Source: Pontibacter russatus (GTDB lineage Bacteria > Bacteroidota > Bacteroidia > Cytophagales > Hymenobacteraceae). Taken from it: a stretch of DNA of 64,000 nt. Shown piece after piece: positions 1 through 8,800 of the stretch. Position numbers and translations under genes: made by a program. The DNA lies in NCBI RefSeq assembly GCF_009931655.1, contig NZ_CP047984.1, positions 4,901,850-4,965,849 on the forward strand, written 5' to 3'. Within the stretch, counting starts at the first letter, position 1. Each line of letters starts with the position of its first letter. The notes beneath the pieces are model-generated. The model was given only the letters and a program-made list of their open reading frames with translations. It was not told the origin of the DNA and ran no database searches.

Positions 1-1076
1 AGTTCCTCTGTCTCAGACAGTTTTGTGTCCGGGAAAGCCATGACGGTGATGCCAAACTCACCTGCCAGCTCTGAGGTGGAGTTGTAGGCGGAGGCGTTCA
101 TGGCTTTCTCGGCCTTCTCGAAGTTCTTGTAGAAGATGGAGTTCTTGCCCTGGCCCAGCACCTCCGCCAGCACATCCAGCGCCGGTTCGTCTTTATGCCC
201 CGACTCCGGCACCGGGTACGTCATGCGCAGCATCGGGAAACGGATGTTGTCCTCATAAGACACGTAACGGTCAGCCGTCAGGGTCGGTACTGTAGGCTGC
301 ATGTCCTGCACGGCCGGTCCGGCGGGTATCGAGCCAAAGTATTGCTCTGCCAGCTTCACCACTTCCTCCGGCTTCACATCGCCGCCCACAGTCAGGGTTG
401 CATTGTTGGGGCCGTACCAGCGCAGGAAAAAGTTTTTCAGGTCGTTGACGTTTACCCGGTTCAGGTCCTCTATATACCCGATGGTGGTCCAGGAGTAGGG
501 GTGGCCGTAGGGGTACAGGTTTTTGGAGGTCATCTCATATACCAGGCCGTAGGGACGGTTGTCGTAGTTTTGGCCGCGCTCGTTCTTCACGGTTTCGCGC
601 TGCACCTCAAACTTCGGCTGTGTCACGGCGTCCAGCAGGAAGCCCATGCGGTCGGCCTCCAGCCACAGCGCCGTCTCCAGTTGGTTGCTCGGCACAGTCT
701 CGAAATAGTTGGTGCGGTCGCGGTTGGTGGTGCCGTTCAGCGTGCCCCCTGATTCGGACACGATCCTGAAGTGCTCCTCGTCGGCCACGTTGTCGGAGCC
801 CTGGAACATCATGTGCTCAAAAAAGTGTGCGAAGCCGGACTTGCCCACCTCTTCGCGGCCGGAGCCTACGTGGTAGGTCACATCTACATGCACCACCGGG
901 TCGGAGTGGTCCTCGTGTACGATGAGGGTCAGGCCGTTGGCCAGTTTGTACTTGCTGTAAGGGATCACCAGCTCGTCGCCTTGCCGGGTCACCTTCTCCA
1001 CGAGCTTTGTCTGGGCATCGGCCGCACTTACGATACTTGCCGTAAGCACGATACCCAATCCGATTTTATATAGCAT
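1..1076 (-). CDS. M16 family zinc metallopeptidase (N-terminal part)
   Basis: Secreted or periplasmic insulinase/pitrilysin-type peptidase, cut by the window start, so only about 358 N-terminal residues are visible. It begins at the ATG complementary to 1074-1076 with a signal peptide (MLYKIGLGIVLTASIVSAADA). The inverted zinc motif HFFEH is at residues 84-88 and is followed by MMFQGS; the distal zinc-ligand region (ALWLEADRM) follows, so the visible catalytic half looks intact. Members of this family degrade peptides in the envelope and often occur as two M16 units in one chain or as two adjacent genes; which applies here cannot be seen. The upstream neighbour is a small membrane protein on the same strand, about 80 bases away. 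Confidence 0.9.
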   Translation of the reverse strand, partial: MLYKIGLGIVLTASIVSAADAQTKLVEKVTRQGDELVIPYSKYKLANGLTLIVHEDHSDPVVHVDVTYHVGSGREEVGKSGFAHFFEHMMFQGSDNVADEEHFRIVSESGGTLNGTTNRDRTNYFETVPSNQLETALWLEADRMGFLLDAVTQPKFEVQRETVKNERGQNYDNRPYGLVYEMTSKNLYPYGHPYSWTTIGYIEDLNRVNVNDLKNFFLRWYGPNNATLTVGGDVKPEEVVKLAEQYFGSIPAGPAVQDMQPTVPTLTADRYVSYEDNIRFPMLRMTYPVPESGHKDEPALDVLAEVLGQGKNSIFYKNFEKAEKAMNASAYNSTSELAGEFGITVMAFPDTKLSETEE

Positions 1077-1159
1077 GTTTATCCTTGTTTGGTTGGAGTT
1101 GATAAAACAATTTAATATAAGCCTTGATTCGCAAAAGAGGAAACGATATAGACCAACGC

Positions 1160-1564
1160 CTACTTTGTCTCTCTTAACACCTGTTTCCCGAACATAACGG
1201 ACACCGTGAGGGTCAGCAGCGCGATGACGAGCATGGCCGTGGTGAGCAGGAATGCCATGCCTGCCGTTTCGGTGGAGGATGAGTTCGGTGGCTGCTGCAT
1301 CATGCCTAACAGGCGCAGAAAATAGGTGGCCGCGCGCCAGCCGAGCAGCAGCGTCAGCAGGCCAGCTTCCAGCGTGCCCAGCAGATAGCCCCAGCGCTTG
1401 CCCCGATTCAGGAAGTGCCCGGCGGTGAGCCCCAGCAGGCCGCCCGCCGCGCCTGTGAAAAGCGCCGTGTTGGCCTGCTCGCCCGCCAGGTCCACGGCCA
1501 CCACGCCGCAGGCCAGCATAAAGAAGCCGAAGAAAGCATATAAATAGGATAGGTTCTTGTACAT
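1160..1564 (-). CDS. Small integral membrane protein, four hydrophobic segments
   Basis: 134 residues, almost entirely hydrophobic, with about four membrane segments and a small-residue-rich stretch (TGAAGGLLGLTAG) that suggests tight helix packing. The frame stays open upstream to 1747, but that extension is arginine-rich and overlaps the divergent topoisomerase gene, so I take the ATG complementary to 1562-1564 (MYKNLSYLYAF). The general pattern resembles TMEM14-like small membrane proteins, but I do not recognise it firmly and give no function. It is divergent from the topoisomerase IB gene, with about 160 bases between the starts. Confidence 0.65.
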   Translation of the reverse strand: MYKNLSYLYAFFGFFMLACGVVAVDLAGEQANTALFTGAAGGLLGLTAGHFLNRGKRWGYLLGTLEAGLLTLLLGWRAATYFLRLLGMMQQPPNSSSTETAGMAFLLTTAMLVIALLTLTVSVMFGKQVLRETK

Positions 1565-1723
1565 CGCGTAAGGTGCTAACAGCGTGAAGAGTTGTGGCAA
1601 AGATACAGGAGAATACGGAATATGCCGTGCCCGAATGCGGCGGGAACAGCGGGGGCCCACAACTTTTACCCATATCTGAAGTATGTAGGGCAGAGGTATG
1701 CAGCGAAGAGGAAGCCTCCGAAG

Positions 1724-2806
1724 ATGGCGAAGAAAAACGAGATTCATGAATTATATGCCGACCCGTCGAAATCGGCGGCCTGGGCGGGCTTACGGTACAC
1801 CAACGACGACAAGCCGGGCTACACCCGCAGGAAGGCAGGCAAGGGATATGCTTTCCTGGATGAGAAGGGCGCACGCGTGACAGACGAAAAGGTGCTGGAG
1901 CGCCTGAAAGCGCTGGTGATACCGCCCGCCTGGAAAGACGTCTGGATCTGCAAGTCCGCGAAAGGGCACCTGCAGGTGACGGGCCGCGACGAGAAAGGGC
2001 GCAAGCAATACATCTACCACCAGCAGTGGCAGCAGGCCCGCAGCCTTACCAAGTTCGGCCGCATGATTGAGTTTGGCATGCAACTGCCGAAGTTGCGGGA
2101 GCGCATACAGCAGGATATAAATTCACGCAAACTGGACCGCCGCAAAGTGACGGCGCTGGTGCTCTCCCTGATGGACAATGCCCTGATCCGCATCGGCAAC
2201 CGGCATTATGCCAAATCAAACAAATCCTACGGCCTCACCACCCTCCGCGACAAGCACGTGGAGATTAACGGAAGCAACATCCGCTTTTCGTTCAGGGGCA
2301 AGAAAGGCGTGGAGCACGAGATTGACCTGGAGGACCGTCGCCTGGCGCGCCTCGTGAAGAAGTGCCGTGACATTCCGGGATACGACTTGTTCCAGTATTA
2401 CGATGAAAGCGGCGAGCGGCAGACGCTGGAGTCGGGGGATGTGAATGAGTACCTGCACGAGGCGATGGAAGAGGAGTTCACGGCCAAGGATTTCAGGACC
2501 TGGGGCGGCACCGTGAAAATGGTGGAGTGCCTGGAGGCCGTGCTGGAGGAGGACCCGGACCTGAACAAGGAAAAAAGCATCAAAGCGGCCGTGAAAGAAG
2601 TAGCCAAAGGCCTGGGCAACACGCCCTCCGTTTGCAGCAAGTATTATATCCACCCGGAGGTGTTGAACCTGTTCCGCGAAGACAAACTGCTGACCTACCT
2701 GAAGCGACACGATGCCGGGGCTCCGCAAACACCCTTCCTATCGGGCACCGAAGAACTGGTGCTGAATATGCTGCAGCGCGTGGCAAAGGAGAAGAAAGCG
2801 AGCTGA
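1724..2806 (+). CDS. DNA topoisomerase IB (poxvirus-type)
   Basis: 360 residues, the usual size for bacterial poxvirus-like type IB topoisomerases, which relax supercoils through a 3'-phosphotyrosyl intermediate without ATP. The N-terminal domain has the typical GKGYAFLDEKGARV and LKALVIPPAWKDVWIC stretches, followed by GHLQVTGRDEKGRKQYIYH. The catalytic domain has LALVL-type helices, RIGN, YGLTTLRDKHV and, near the end, PSVCSKYYIHPEV with the active tyrosine. An earlier in-frame ATG at 1592 would add a basic, non-conserved 44-residue extension, so I use the ATG at 1724. It stands alone, with an intergenic region after it. Confidence 0.93.
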   Translation: MAKKNEIHELYADPSKSAAWAGLRYTNDDKPGYTRRKAGKGYAFLDEKGARVTDEKVLERLKALVIPPAWKDVWICKSAKGHLQVTGRDEKGRKQYIYHQQWQQARSLTKFGRMIEFGMQLPKLRERIQQDINSRKLDRRKVTALVLSLMDNALIRIGNRHYAKSNKSYGLTTLRDKHVEINGSNIRFSFRGKKGVEHEIDLEDRRLARLVKKCRDIPGYDLFQYYDESGERQTLESGDVNEYLHEAMEEEFTAKDFRTWGGTVKMVECLEAVLEEDPDLNKEKSIKAAVKEVAKGLGNTPSVCSKYYIHPEVLNLFREDKLLTYLKRHDAGAPQTPFLSGTEELVLNMLQRVAKEKKAS

Positions 2807-2870
2807 ATTTAGTTAAGAGTTGAGAGTTAAAAGTGCCTGGCAGTAATTCAACGTAAGCGGGCAGGGCGTT

Positions 2871-2889
2871 TATATATGATGACCCACAT
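2871..2889 (+). repeat. 19-bp direct repeat, copy 1
   Basis: Reads TATATATGATGACCCACAT and is identical to 3029-3047. The copies are 158 bases apart, start to start, and their flanks differ. Both lie upstream of the D-lactate dehydrogenase gene. Confidence 0.85.
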
Positions 2890-3028
2890 TTAAGTACAGG
2901 GACAAAATCAACTTATACTATCTATATAATCGCCTTATATAAGTCACTTGAAGATCAACAGTATAGAGCATAATGAGTCTTGTGCCCCCGATGCTCCGCT
3001 TACGTCTTGATACTTGAGTCTTTTCACC

Positions 3029-3047
3029 TATATATGATGACCCACAT
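3029..3047 (+). repeat. 19-bp direct repeat, copy 2
   Basis: Second exact copy of TATATATGATGACCCACAT, ending 75 bases before the ldhA start codon. It could be a regulator site or part of a dispersed element; the sequence alone does not decide. Confidence 0.85.
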
Positions 3048-3121
3048 GCTGGGCGGGAACCGTTTTATATATGGCCGTTCACGGTGGGGCAGGGGAACCA
3101 AAAACAGAATCAACAAGCTGA

Positions 3122-4123
3122 ATGGATATGAATGTGCTCTTCTTTAGTGCCAAGGCATACGACCAGCAGTTCTTCACGGAGGCGAACAGAAAATTTGGGT
3201 TCGACCTGAAATTCCTGGAGATACACCTGAACAGAAACACGGCTGTTTTAGCCAAAGGCTACAGCGTGGTTTGTGTTTTTGTGAACGACACGGTAGACGC
3301 GGATGTACAGCAGGTGCTGGCAGAGCAAGGCGTGCAGTTGATTGCCCTGCGCTGTGCCGGCTTCAATAACGTGGATCTCAAAGCCGCAGGGGCACTCGGA
3401 ATCAAAGTCGTGCGGGTGCCGGCCTATTCGCCTTATTCTGTGGCGGAGCACACCCTGGCGCTCATCCTGACGCTCAACCGCAAGACGCACCGCGCCTACA
3501 ACCGCGTGAAGGAGGGGAATTTCGCACTGAACGGGCTGATGGGCTTCGACCTGCACGGAAAAACAGCAGGGCTGATTGGCCTGGGCAAAATCGGGTTGGT
3601 CACGGCAAAAATTTTGAAGGGTTTTGGCTGCCGCGTGCTGGGCTACGATATTGTGAAGCCCGCGGAGAGTGATGGCATCGGCGTTGAGTTCTGTGAACTC
3701 GACGCCTTGTACGCCCAATCAGACATCATCTCCCTCCACTGCCCGCTCACGCCAGCAACCTACCATATCATCGACAGCGGTTCTATTCAGAAAATGAAGC
3801 GGGGGGTGATGCTCATCAACACCAGCCGGGGAGCGCTGATAGATGCCGCAGCCGTGATTGAGGGGCTGAAGCAGGGGCAGGTCAGTTGCCTGGGGCTGGA
3901 TGTGTATGAGGAAGAGGCCGACCTTTTCTTCGAGGACCTTTCCGACAAAGTAATCCAGGATGATATTTTCATGCGGCTCCTGTCCTTCAACAATGTGCTG
4001 ATAACGGGCCACCAGGCATTCTTTACGAACAATGCGCTACAGGGCATTGCAGAAGTGACGCTGCAGAACATGGCGGATTTTGCCACGAAGGCAGTGCTGG
4101 TAAATGAGGTGAAAAGTGCTTAA
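3122..4123 (+). CDS. ldhA: D-lactate dehydrogenase (2-hydroxyacid dehydrogenase)
   Basis: 333 residues, normal for NAD-dependent D-lactate dehydrogenases, which interconvert pyruvate and D-lactate in the cytoplasm. The nucleotide-binding motif GLGKIG is at 153-158. The substrate half has the family stretch RCAGFNNVDL and RVPAYSPYSVAEHTLALIL. The catalytic arginine lies in NTSRGALID, the glutamate in DVYEEEADLFFE, and the histidine in GHQAFFT. The fit with LdhA of enterobacteria is better than with glycerate or formate dehydrogenases of the same fold. It is a single gene, convergent with the following lipoprotein gene, and likely handles fermentative redox balance. Confidence 0.92.
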   Translation: MDMNVLFFSAKAYDQQFFTEANRKFGFDLKFLEIHLNRNTAVLAKGYSVVCVFVNDTVDADVQQVLAEQGVQLIALRCAGFNNVDLKAAGALGIKVVRVPAYSPYSVAEHTLALILTLNRKTHRAYNRVKEGNFALNGLMGFDLHGKTAGLIGLGKIGLVTAKILKGFGCRVLGYDIVKPAESDGIGVEFCELDALYAQSDIISLHCPLTPATYHIIDSGSIQKMKRGVMLINTSRGALIDAAAVIEGLKQGQVSCLGLDVYEEEADLFFEDLSDKVIQDDIFMRLLSFNNVLITGHQAFFTNNALQGIAEVTLQNMADFATKAVLVNEVKSA

Positions 4124-4143
4124 TGCAGTAACGGTGGTTATAT

Positions 4144-4177
4144 ATGGCCTGCTTCAACACTTATAGAGGCAGGCCAT
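4144..4177. terminator. Hairpin between convergent genes
   Basis: ATGGCCTGC and GCAGGCCAT form a perfect 9-bp stem around a 16-base loop, between ldhA and the convergent lipoprotein gene. There is no clear T-run. The left arm overlaps the recurring TTATATATGGCCTG word at 4138-4151. Confidence 0.5.
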
Positions 4178-4206
4178 CTATGGCTTAGGCTTGATTAACT
4201 TATACC

Positions 4207-5841
4207 TCAGTTCCCCTCGCGGTCATAGGCGTGGACCCGCACGTCGTCGGTGGTCATGTCTTTTGCCTCTGTGCCAAAGTAGAAGTCGTTGCCCCGTTCG
4301 GTGTCGTAGATGCGCGTCATGTGTTTCCAGCCCTCCACGGCAGAGCTGTCGGTAAAGGTGTCCTCGCCGAGGCCGCCGTTCAGATTCACCAGGATACCGT
4401 CCTCCGCCTGTCCTTTCACCAAAAAAATGTCGTCTCCGGCCAGCCCGTGCAACGTAATCTGCTTTGTCTCCTTTCTATTGAAGATGCGGCGGTAGAGGCG
4501 CCTGGCGGGGGCGCGGGGGGAGCCAATGCTATATAGGGTAACTTCGGTCTGCCCGTCACCGTGGCGGCGTACGACGAATTTTTCTTCCGCGTCTGTTCCG
4601 GGGATAGTCACTTCCTCCGCCAGCATTTTGTACATCGTTTCGGCTACCTCGGGCAACCGGTCCCGGCGGCTTTTCAGGTTTTCGGTTATCTGTTTTCCCA
4701 CCTTGTCATATACCGGCCCCGGAAGCCGGCGCGCAGCCCGCTCCAGCACATTATCTGTTAAACTAGCCTGCATGTTGCGGGCTATCTGCTGCCATTCGTG
4801 CAGGCTTAACTCATGCAGCAGGCGCGCATCCAGAAATGCCGAGTTAATCATATAGGCCTTCACGTCATCAACGTCCTCGTCAAAGCTGTGGAATTTGCGC
4901 ACCAGGAACTTGCTCGTCGCGATGGACGGTATCAGCCCGTCGCCCATCTGCAGAAACACCTGGTCCCTGTCTTTGGGCACGGGCAGGTATATATGCTCCG
5001 CCCCTTTTTTCTCCACCGCCCATTCCCACTGCCCCTTGTGCCGGTCCCAGTCTCCGACCAGCAGGTCCAGCAGCCGCGCGCGCGCAAAGGCTTCCTGGTC
5101 AAAACGGAAGGTGTTGTGTTCGTAGCGGTTTTTAAGGGCGTCTTCCGAGTCTGCAAAGTCTGTGGCGGCGCCAAAGGCGGGGGTGAGGTCGGCGGGGCTT
5201 TCGAACTTCTCCTGCAGCAGAAACAGCTTTCCCTGCACCGCCGGGGCATATTCCCCGAAACTGGTGTCGGAGGGGGATATATAGTAAATGGCCGGATTGG
5301 CGTGATAGATGCCTGCCGCCTCTGCCAGCACAGGAACCACCAGTGCCCCGTAGGGGTTGGCGGCGGCGGTCTGGTCGCGCACGATGTTCGCCACAAAGGT
5401 TTTCTGCCAGAACGGGGGCAGCACCTCCAGAGGGTCTTTGTCAATGGAGCGCAGCGCGAAGAGACGGCCACGGCTGCCGCGCAGCGTGAAGCTGGTGGTC
5501 TGGAAACCGCCGCCCTTTTCCTCCACCGTCAGGCCGCCATATATAGAATCGAGGCGGAAGACTGGCACTTTAACCGGTGTGGCCCAGATAGCGCGGTTAT
5601 GGTCGCCCCAGAAAAAACGGTGGAAGCCGTTGCGGTCGTAGTGCCTGCCGGCCACTGCCCACACACTGTCGGGACCTGCGGGCGCTTTCTCCGCCAGCTC
5701 GGCGGCGGTGGCCCGGGCATCCTCCTGAAAAAAATTCTCGTTCGCGCAACTGCTCAGGCACAGGCAGCCCAGCAGCAGCCAGCATTTCCGGATTTGCAGT
5801 ACAGGTGAATCAGCAATATATATAAAGGCGCTATAAAACAT
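4207..5841 (-). CDS. Lipoprotein with GDWDRH-type domain, function unknown
   Basis: 544 residues with a lipoprotein signal ending in LCLSSC, so it should be anchored in the envelope. The centre carries LLDLLVGDWDRHKGQWEW followed by LPVPKDRDQVF. From memory, this signature occurs in large Bacteroidota proteins that join a calcineurin-like phosphatase to an outer-membrane barrel; it faintly recalls the catalytic loop of kinase-like folds. Here neither a phosphatase domain nor a barrel is attached. The C-terminus has LAGDDIFLVKG and GGLGEDTF, which resemble short calcium-binding turns. It lies just downstream of pgi on the same strand but is probably separate. I give no enzymatic function. Confidence 0.7.
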   Translation of the reverse strand: MFYSAFIYIADSPVLQIRKCWLLLGCLCLSSCANENFFQEDARATAAELAEKAPAGPDSVWAVAGRHYDRNGFHRFFWGDHNRAIWATPVKVPVFRLDSIYGGLTVEEKGGGFQTTSFTLRGSRGRLFALRSIDKDPLEVLPPFWQKTFVANIVRDQTAAANPYGALVVPVLAEAAGIYHANPAIYYISPSDTSFGEYAPAVQGKLFLLQEKFESPADLTPAFGAATDFADSEDALKNRYEHNTFRFDQEAFARARLLDLLVGDWDRHKGQWEWAVEKKGAEHIYLPVPKDRDQVFLQMGDGLIPSIATSKFLVRKFHSFDEDVDDVKAYMINSAFLDARLLHELSLHEWQQIARNMQASLTDNVLERAARRLPGPVYDKVGKQITENLKSRRDRLPEVAETMYKMLAEEVTIPGTDAEEKFVVRRHGDGQTEVTLYSIGSPRAPARRLYRRIFNRKETKQITLHGLAGDDIFLVKGQAEDGILVNLNGGLGEDTFTDSSAVEGWKHMTRIYDTERGNDFYFGTEAKDMTTDDVRVHAYDREGN

Positions 5842-5903
5842 AAGAACGAGGCAGGCCAGGTAAGTTGGCGCGCCTCGTTCTTAACGTATCATTCCGGACC
5901 TTG

Positions 5904-7550
5904 TTAGCGGTTATTTTTGTAGTAGCTGATCAGGCCAGTGGTGGAGCTGTCGTGTTCCGCTTTTTTATCGCTCAGCAGTTCCGGTTCTATCACGCCCGCC
6001 AGTTGCTTTCCGAGCTCCACGCCCCACTGGTCGAAGCTGTAGATGTTCCAGATAATGCCCTGCACAAACGTCTTGTGCTCGTACATGGCGATAAGTTTGC
6101 CTAATGTATAGGGTGTCAGGCGCTTGAACATGATGGAGGTGGACGGTTTGTTGCCCTCGAACACCTTGTGCGGCACCAGTTGCTCCAACTCCTCGCTGCT
6201 CAGGTTTTTTGAGCTTAGTTCGTCCCGCACTTCCGCCTCCGTCTTGCCCTTCATCAGCGCCTCGGTCTGGGCAAAGAAGTTGGAGAGCAGCAGCGCGTGG
6301 TGCTGCCCGATGGGGTTGTGACTCTCTACCGGTGCGATAAAATCGGAGGGAATGAGCACAGTGCCCTGGTGGATGAGCTGGAAGAACGAGTGCTGGCTGT
6401 TGGTGCCGGCAGCCCCCCATATAACCGGCTGCGTCTGGTAGGTCACAGGCTTTCCGTTGCGGTCGGTGCTCTTGCCGTTGCTCTCCATCATCAGCTGCTG
6501 CAGGTAGTCGGGCAGCAGGCGCAGGTATTGGTCGTAGGGTAGCACAGCGTGGGTCTGGCAACCGAAGAAGTTGGTGTACCACACGCTCAGCAGCGCCAGT
6601 TGCACGGGAATGTTCTGGCGGAGCGGTGTCTGGCGGAAGTGTTTGTCCATGGCCTCGGCGCCCTTCAGCAGCTCCTCAAACTTGTCGTAGCCAAGCGCGC
6701 AGGCAATGGAAAGGCCGATGGCGGACCACAGCGAGAAGCGGCCGCCTACCCAGTCCCAGAACCGGAACGTGTTCTCGGGCGCAATGCCGAACTCCACCAC
6801 GGCCTCCACATTGGTCGAAAGCGCCACGAAGTGCTTTTTGATGTGCTCCTTGTCACCGGCTTTTTTCAGGAACCACTCGCGGGCGGTTTTTGCGTTGGTG
6901 ATGGTCTCCTTGGTGGTGAAGGTTTTGGAGGCGATGATGAAGAGCGTTGTCTCCGGGTCGAGGAGGCGCAGCGTTTCGGCGGCATCGGTGCCGTCCACGT
7001 TCGAGATAAAGCTGATCTGCAGGTTTTCTTTCTGATAGCTCTTCAGCGCCTCGCACACCATCTGCGGGCCCAGGTCAGAGCCGCCGATGCCGATGTTCAC
7101 GATATGGCTGATGGGTTTGCTGGTATAGCCCAGCCACGCGCCGCTGTGCAGTTTGTGGCAAAACTCCCGCATCTGCTGCTGCACGTCGCGCACTTCCTCC
7201 AGCACGTTCTCGCCGTTCACCTCCAGCTTGGTATCAGAGAAGTTGCGAAGCGCCGTGTGCAGCACCGCCCGGCCCTCGGTGGCGTTGATGGGCTCTCCCC
7301 GGAACATGCTTTCGATGGCGGCAGGCAAACTTAGCTCTTCGGCCAGGTCCGTCAGCAGCTGCACGGTTTCTTCGGTCACGCGGTTTTTGGAGAGGTCAAC
7401 CAGCATGTCCTCCTGTTGCAGCGAGAATTTATCAAAGCGCCGCGCATCCTGCGCAAACAGCTCCCGCAGGTGTTTGGGGGCTACTTCCTTGTAGTGTGCT
7501 TCCAGCTTCTGCCAGGCTTTTGTTGCTATCGGTGAATTACTTTTCTCCAT
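5904..7550 (-). CDS. pgi: Glucose-6-phosphate isomerase
   Basis: 548 residues, the size of the long bacterial and eukaryotic PGI type. It converts glucose 6-phosphate and fructose 6-phosphate in the cytoplasm. Family signatures are clear: IGIGGSDLGPQM, the phosphate-binding SKTFTTKETITNA, GGRFSLWSAIGL, the catalytic glutamate in QLMMESNGKS, and GTVLIPSDFIAP further on. The C-terminal signature with the active lysine (SFDQWGVELGKQLA) is present. With pfkB and fbaA a few kilobases away on either strand it covers upper glycolysis. An A/T-rich leader of about 270 bases separates it from the divergent HAD gene. Confidence 0.97.
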   Translation of the reverse strand: MEKSNSPIATKAWQKLEAHYKEVAPKHLRELFAQDARRFDKFSLQQEDMLVDLSKNRVTEETVQLLTDLAEELSLPAAIESMFRGEPINATEGRAVLHTALRNFSDTKLEVNGENVLEEVRDVQQQMREFCHKLHSGAWLGYTSKPISHIVNIGIGGSDLGPQMVCEALKSYQKENLQISFISNVDGTDAAETLRLLDPETTLFIIASKTFTTKETITNAKTAREWFLKKAGDKEHIKKHFVALSTNVEAVVEFGIAPENTFRFWDWVGGRFSLWSAIGLSIACALGYDKFEELLKGAEAMDKHFRQTPLRQNIPVQLALLSVWYTNFFGCQTHAVLPYDQYLRLLPDYLQQLMMESNGKSTDRNGKPVTYQTQPVIWGAAGTNSQHSFFQLIHQGTVLIPSDFIAPVESHNPIGQHHALLLSNFFAQTEALMKGKTEAEVRDELSSKNLSSEELEQLVPHKVFEGNKPSTSIMFKRLTPYTLGKLIAMYEHKTFVQGIIWNIYSFDQWGVELGKQLAGVIEPELLSDKKAEHDSSTTGLISYYKNNR

Positions 7551-7822
7551 CTTCTGATTATATTTAAATATTCCCCGGCGGTTCCCTCTTTGCCAAGCCG
7601 CCTCCGGAGGATTTTACAGCAATTGACTGAAAGGGCATGTGACCGCAGGGCGATGTCCTCCTCTCGCACAAAATTAGAAATTAATAATGTTTGTTTAAAC
7701 GTGTCAGGCATTCAATATTCATGATTTTATTTTAAATTAACAGTATAATTTATTCCGTTGCCCGCATGAGGCACTGTATAGCCGGGAAGCAGTTTAACAA
7801 GTAGCTGAAACAAAACATATAG

Positions 7823-8605
7823 ATGATGACTGATCTGAACAAGCTTATAAGGGAAAGAAACAGCAGGGCCCTGATCCTGGACATGGATGGTGTTGTCACG
7901 AACACGGCGGTGCTGCACGCCGAGGCCTGGAAAAAGCTGTGTGATTCCTACCTGAAGCAGCGCAGCGAGCAGGATGGCAAGCACTACGAGCCCTTCGACC
8001 TGATGAAGGATTTCCACGCGTACGTACACGGGGTGCCGCGCCTGGAGGCCATGCGTAACTTCATGGGTTCGCGCGGCATCGACCTGCCGCAGGGCAACCC
8101 CGAGGACGAAGCCAGCGAAAACACCGTGGTGGGATTGGGGGAGCGGAAAGACCTCTATTTCCATGAGTTGCTGAAGCAAAACGGCGTGGTGGTGTTCGAT
8201 GGCGCTGTGCAGTGGGTGAAAGAGCAGCGGCAGGCGGGCATGAAAACAGCGATTGTCTCCGCCAGCCGCAACTGCCTCACTATTCTGCGCCGCGCAGGGC
8301 TGGAGAAACTTTTTGACGTGCGGGTAGACAGGGTTGTCTCGAACGAGCTGCACCTCCGCAACAAGCCCGCCCCGGATATATACCTCGAGGCGGCGCGCCA
8401 GCTAGGCGTGCAGCCGGAGGAAGCCGCCGTGTTCGAGGATTCTCCTGAGGGCATAGCGGGAGCGAAGGCTGCCGGTTTCGGGCTGGTGGTGGGCGTGGAC
8501 CATGGCACACGCAAAGAGGAACTGAAGACAAAAGGAGCCGACCTGGTGATTCAGGGCTTCTCGGCATACCTGCAGGCGCAGGACGTGGCGACGCTCGACT
8601 CCTGA
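7823..8605 (+). CDS. Beta-phosphoglucomutase-family HAD phosphatase/mutase
   Basis: 260 residues. HAD motif I LDMDGVV has the nucleophile and acid/base aspartates at residues 20 and 22; motif II is AIVSASRN, motif III the lysine in LRNKPAPDIY, and motif IV VFEDSPEGI. The long alpha-helical cap and the sequence pattern match beta-phosphoglucomutases, which convert beta-glucose 1-phosphate to glucose 6-phosphate after cleavage of maltose, trehalose or kojibiose by a family 65 phosphorylase. Such a phosphorylase is present only as a relic downstream, so this enzyme now lacks its expected local partner. ATG codons at 7823 and 7826 are both possible starts. A decayed paralogue follows at 8801-9108. 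Confidence 0.88.
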   Translation: MMTDLNKLIRERNSRALILDMDGVVTNTAVLHAEAWKKLCDSYLKQRSEQDGKHYEPFDLMKDFHAYVHGVPRLEAMRNFMGSRGIDLPQGNPEDEASENTVVGLGERKDLYFHELLKQNGVVVFDGAVQWVKEQRQAGMKTAIVSASRNCLTILRRAGLEKLFDVRVDRVVSNELHLRNKPAPDIYLEAARQLGVQPEEAAVFEDSPEGIAGAKAAGFGLVVGVDHGTRKEELKTKGADLVIQGFSAYLQAQDVATLDS

Positions 8606-8800
8606 TCTGCTGTGTCCTCCATATTCCCGGCCGCAACAGACGGAGGTATTTAGGAGCCATATATCACAGGCAAGGCCTCCTGCACCAGGAAGCCCAGCCT
8701 GTTATATTTTTACAGCCTCCATTTTGGCAGAGAACAGCGCCTGCAAACAACTTATTCCTTTCAAAGGGGGTAATAGCTATCGGAGGCCAAAGCCCTTATA

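Larger units (their letters stand above)
2807..3121. other. Intergenic region before ldhA with repeated word
   Basis: No credible gene. It holds two exact copies of a 19-base direct repeat (2871-2889 and 3029-3047), several TATATA tracts and a near match to the recurring TTATATATGGC word at 3065-3076. No promoter of the Bacteroidota consensus could be placed with confidence. Confidence 0.6.

Noticed and set aside
4813..5808. A 331-codon plus-strand frame opposite the GDWDRH lipoprotein gene
   Set aside because: No family features and no sensible start; it shadows the lipoprotein gene, which has a signal peptide and conserved motifs.
6549..7334. A 261-codon frame opposite pgi
   Set aside because: Pgi is certain; the opposite frame is a by-product of its codon use.
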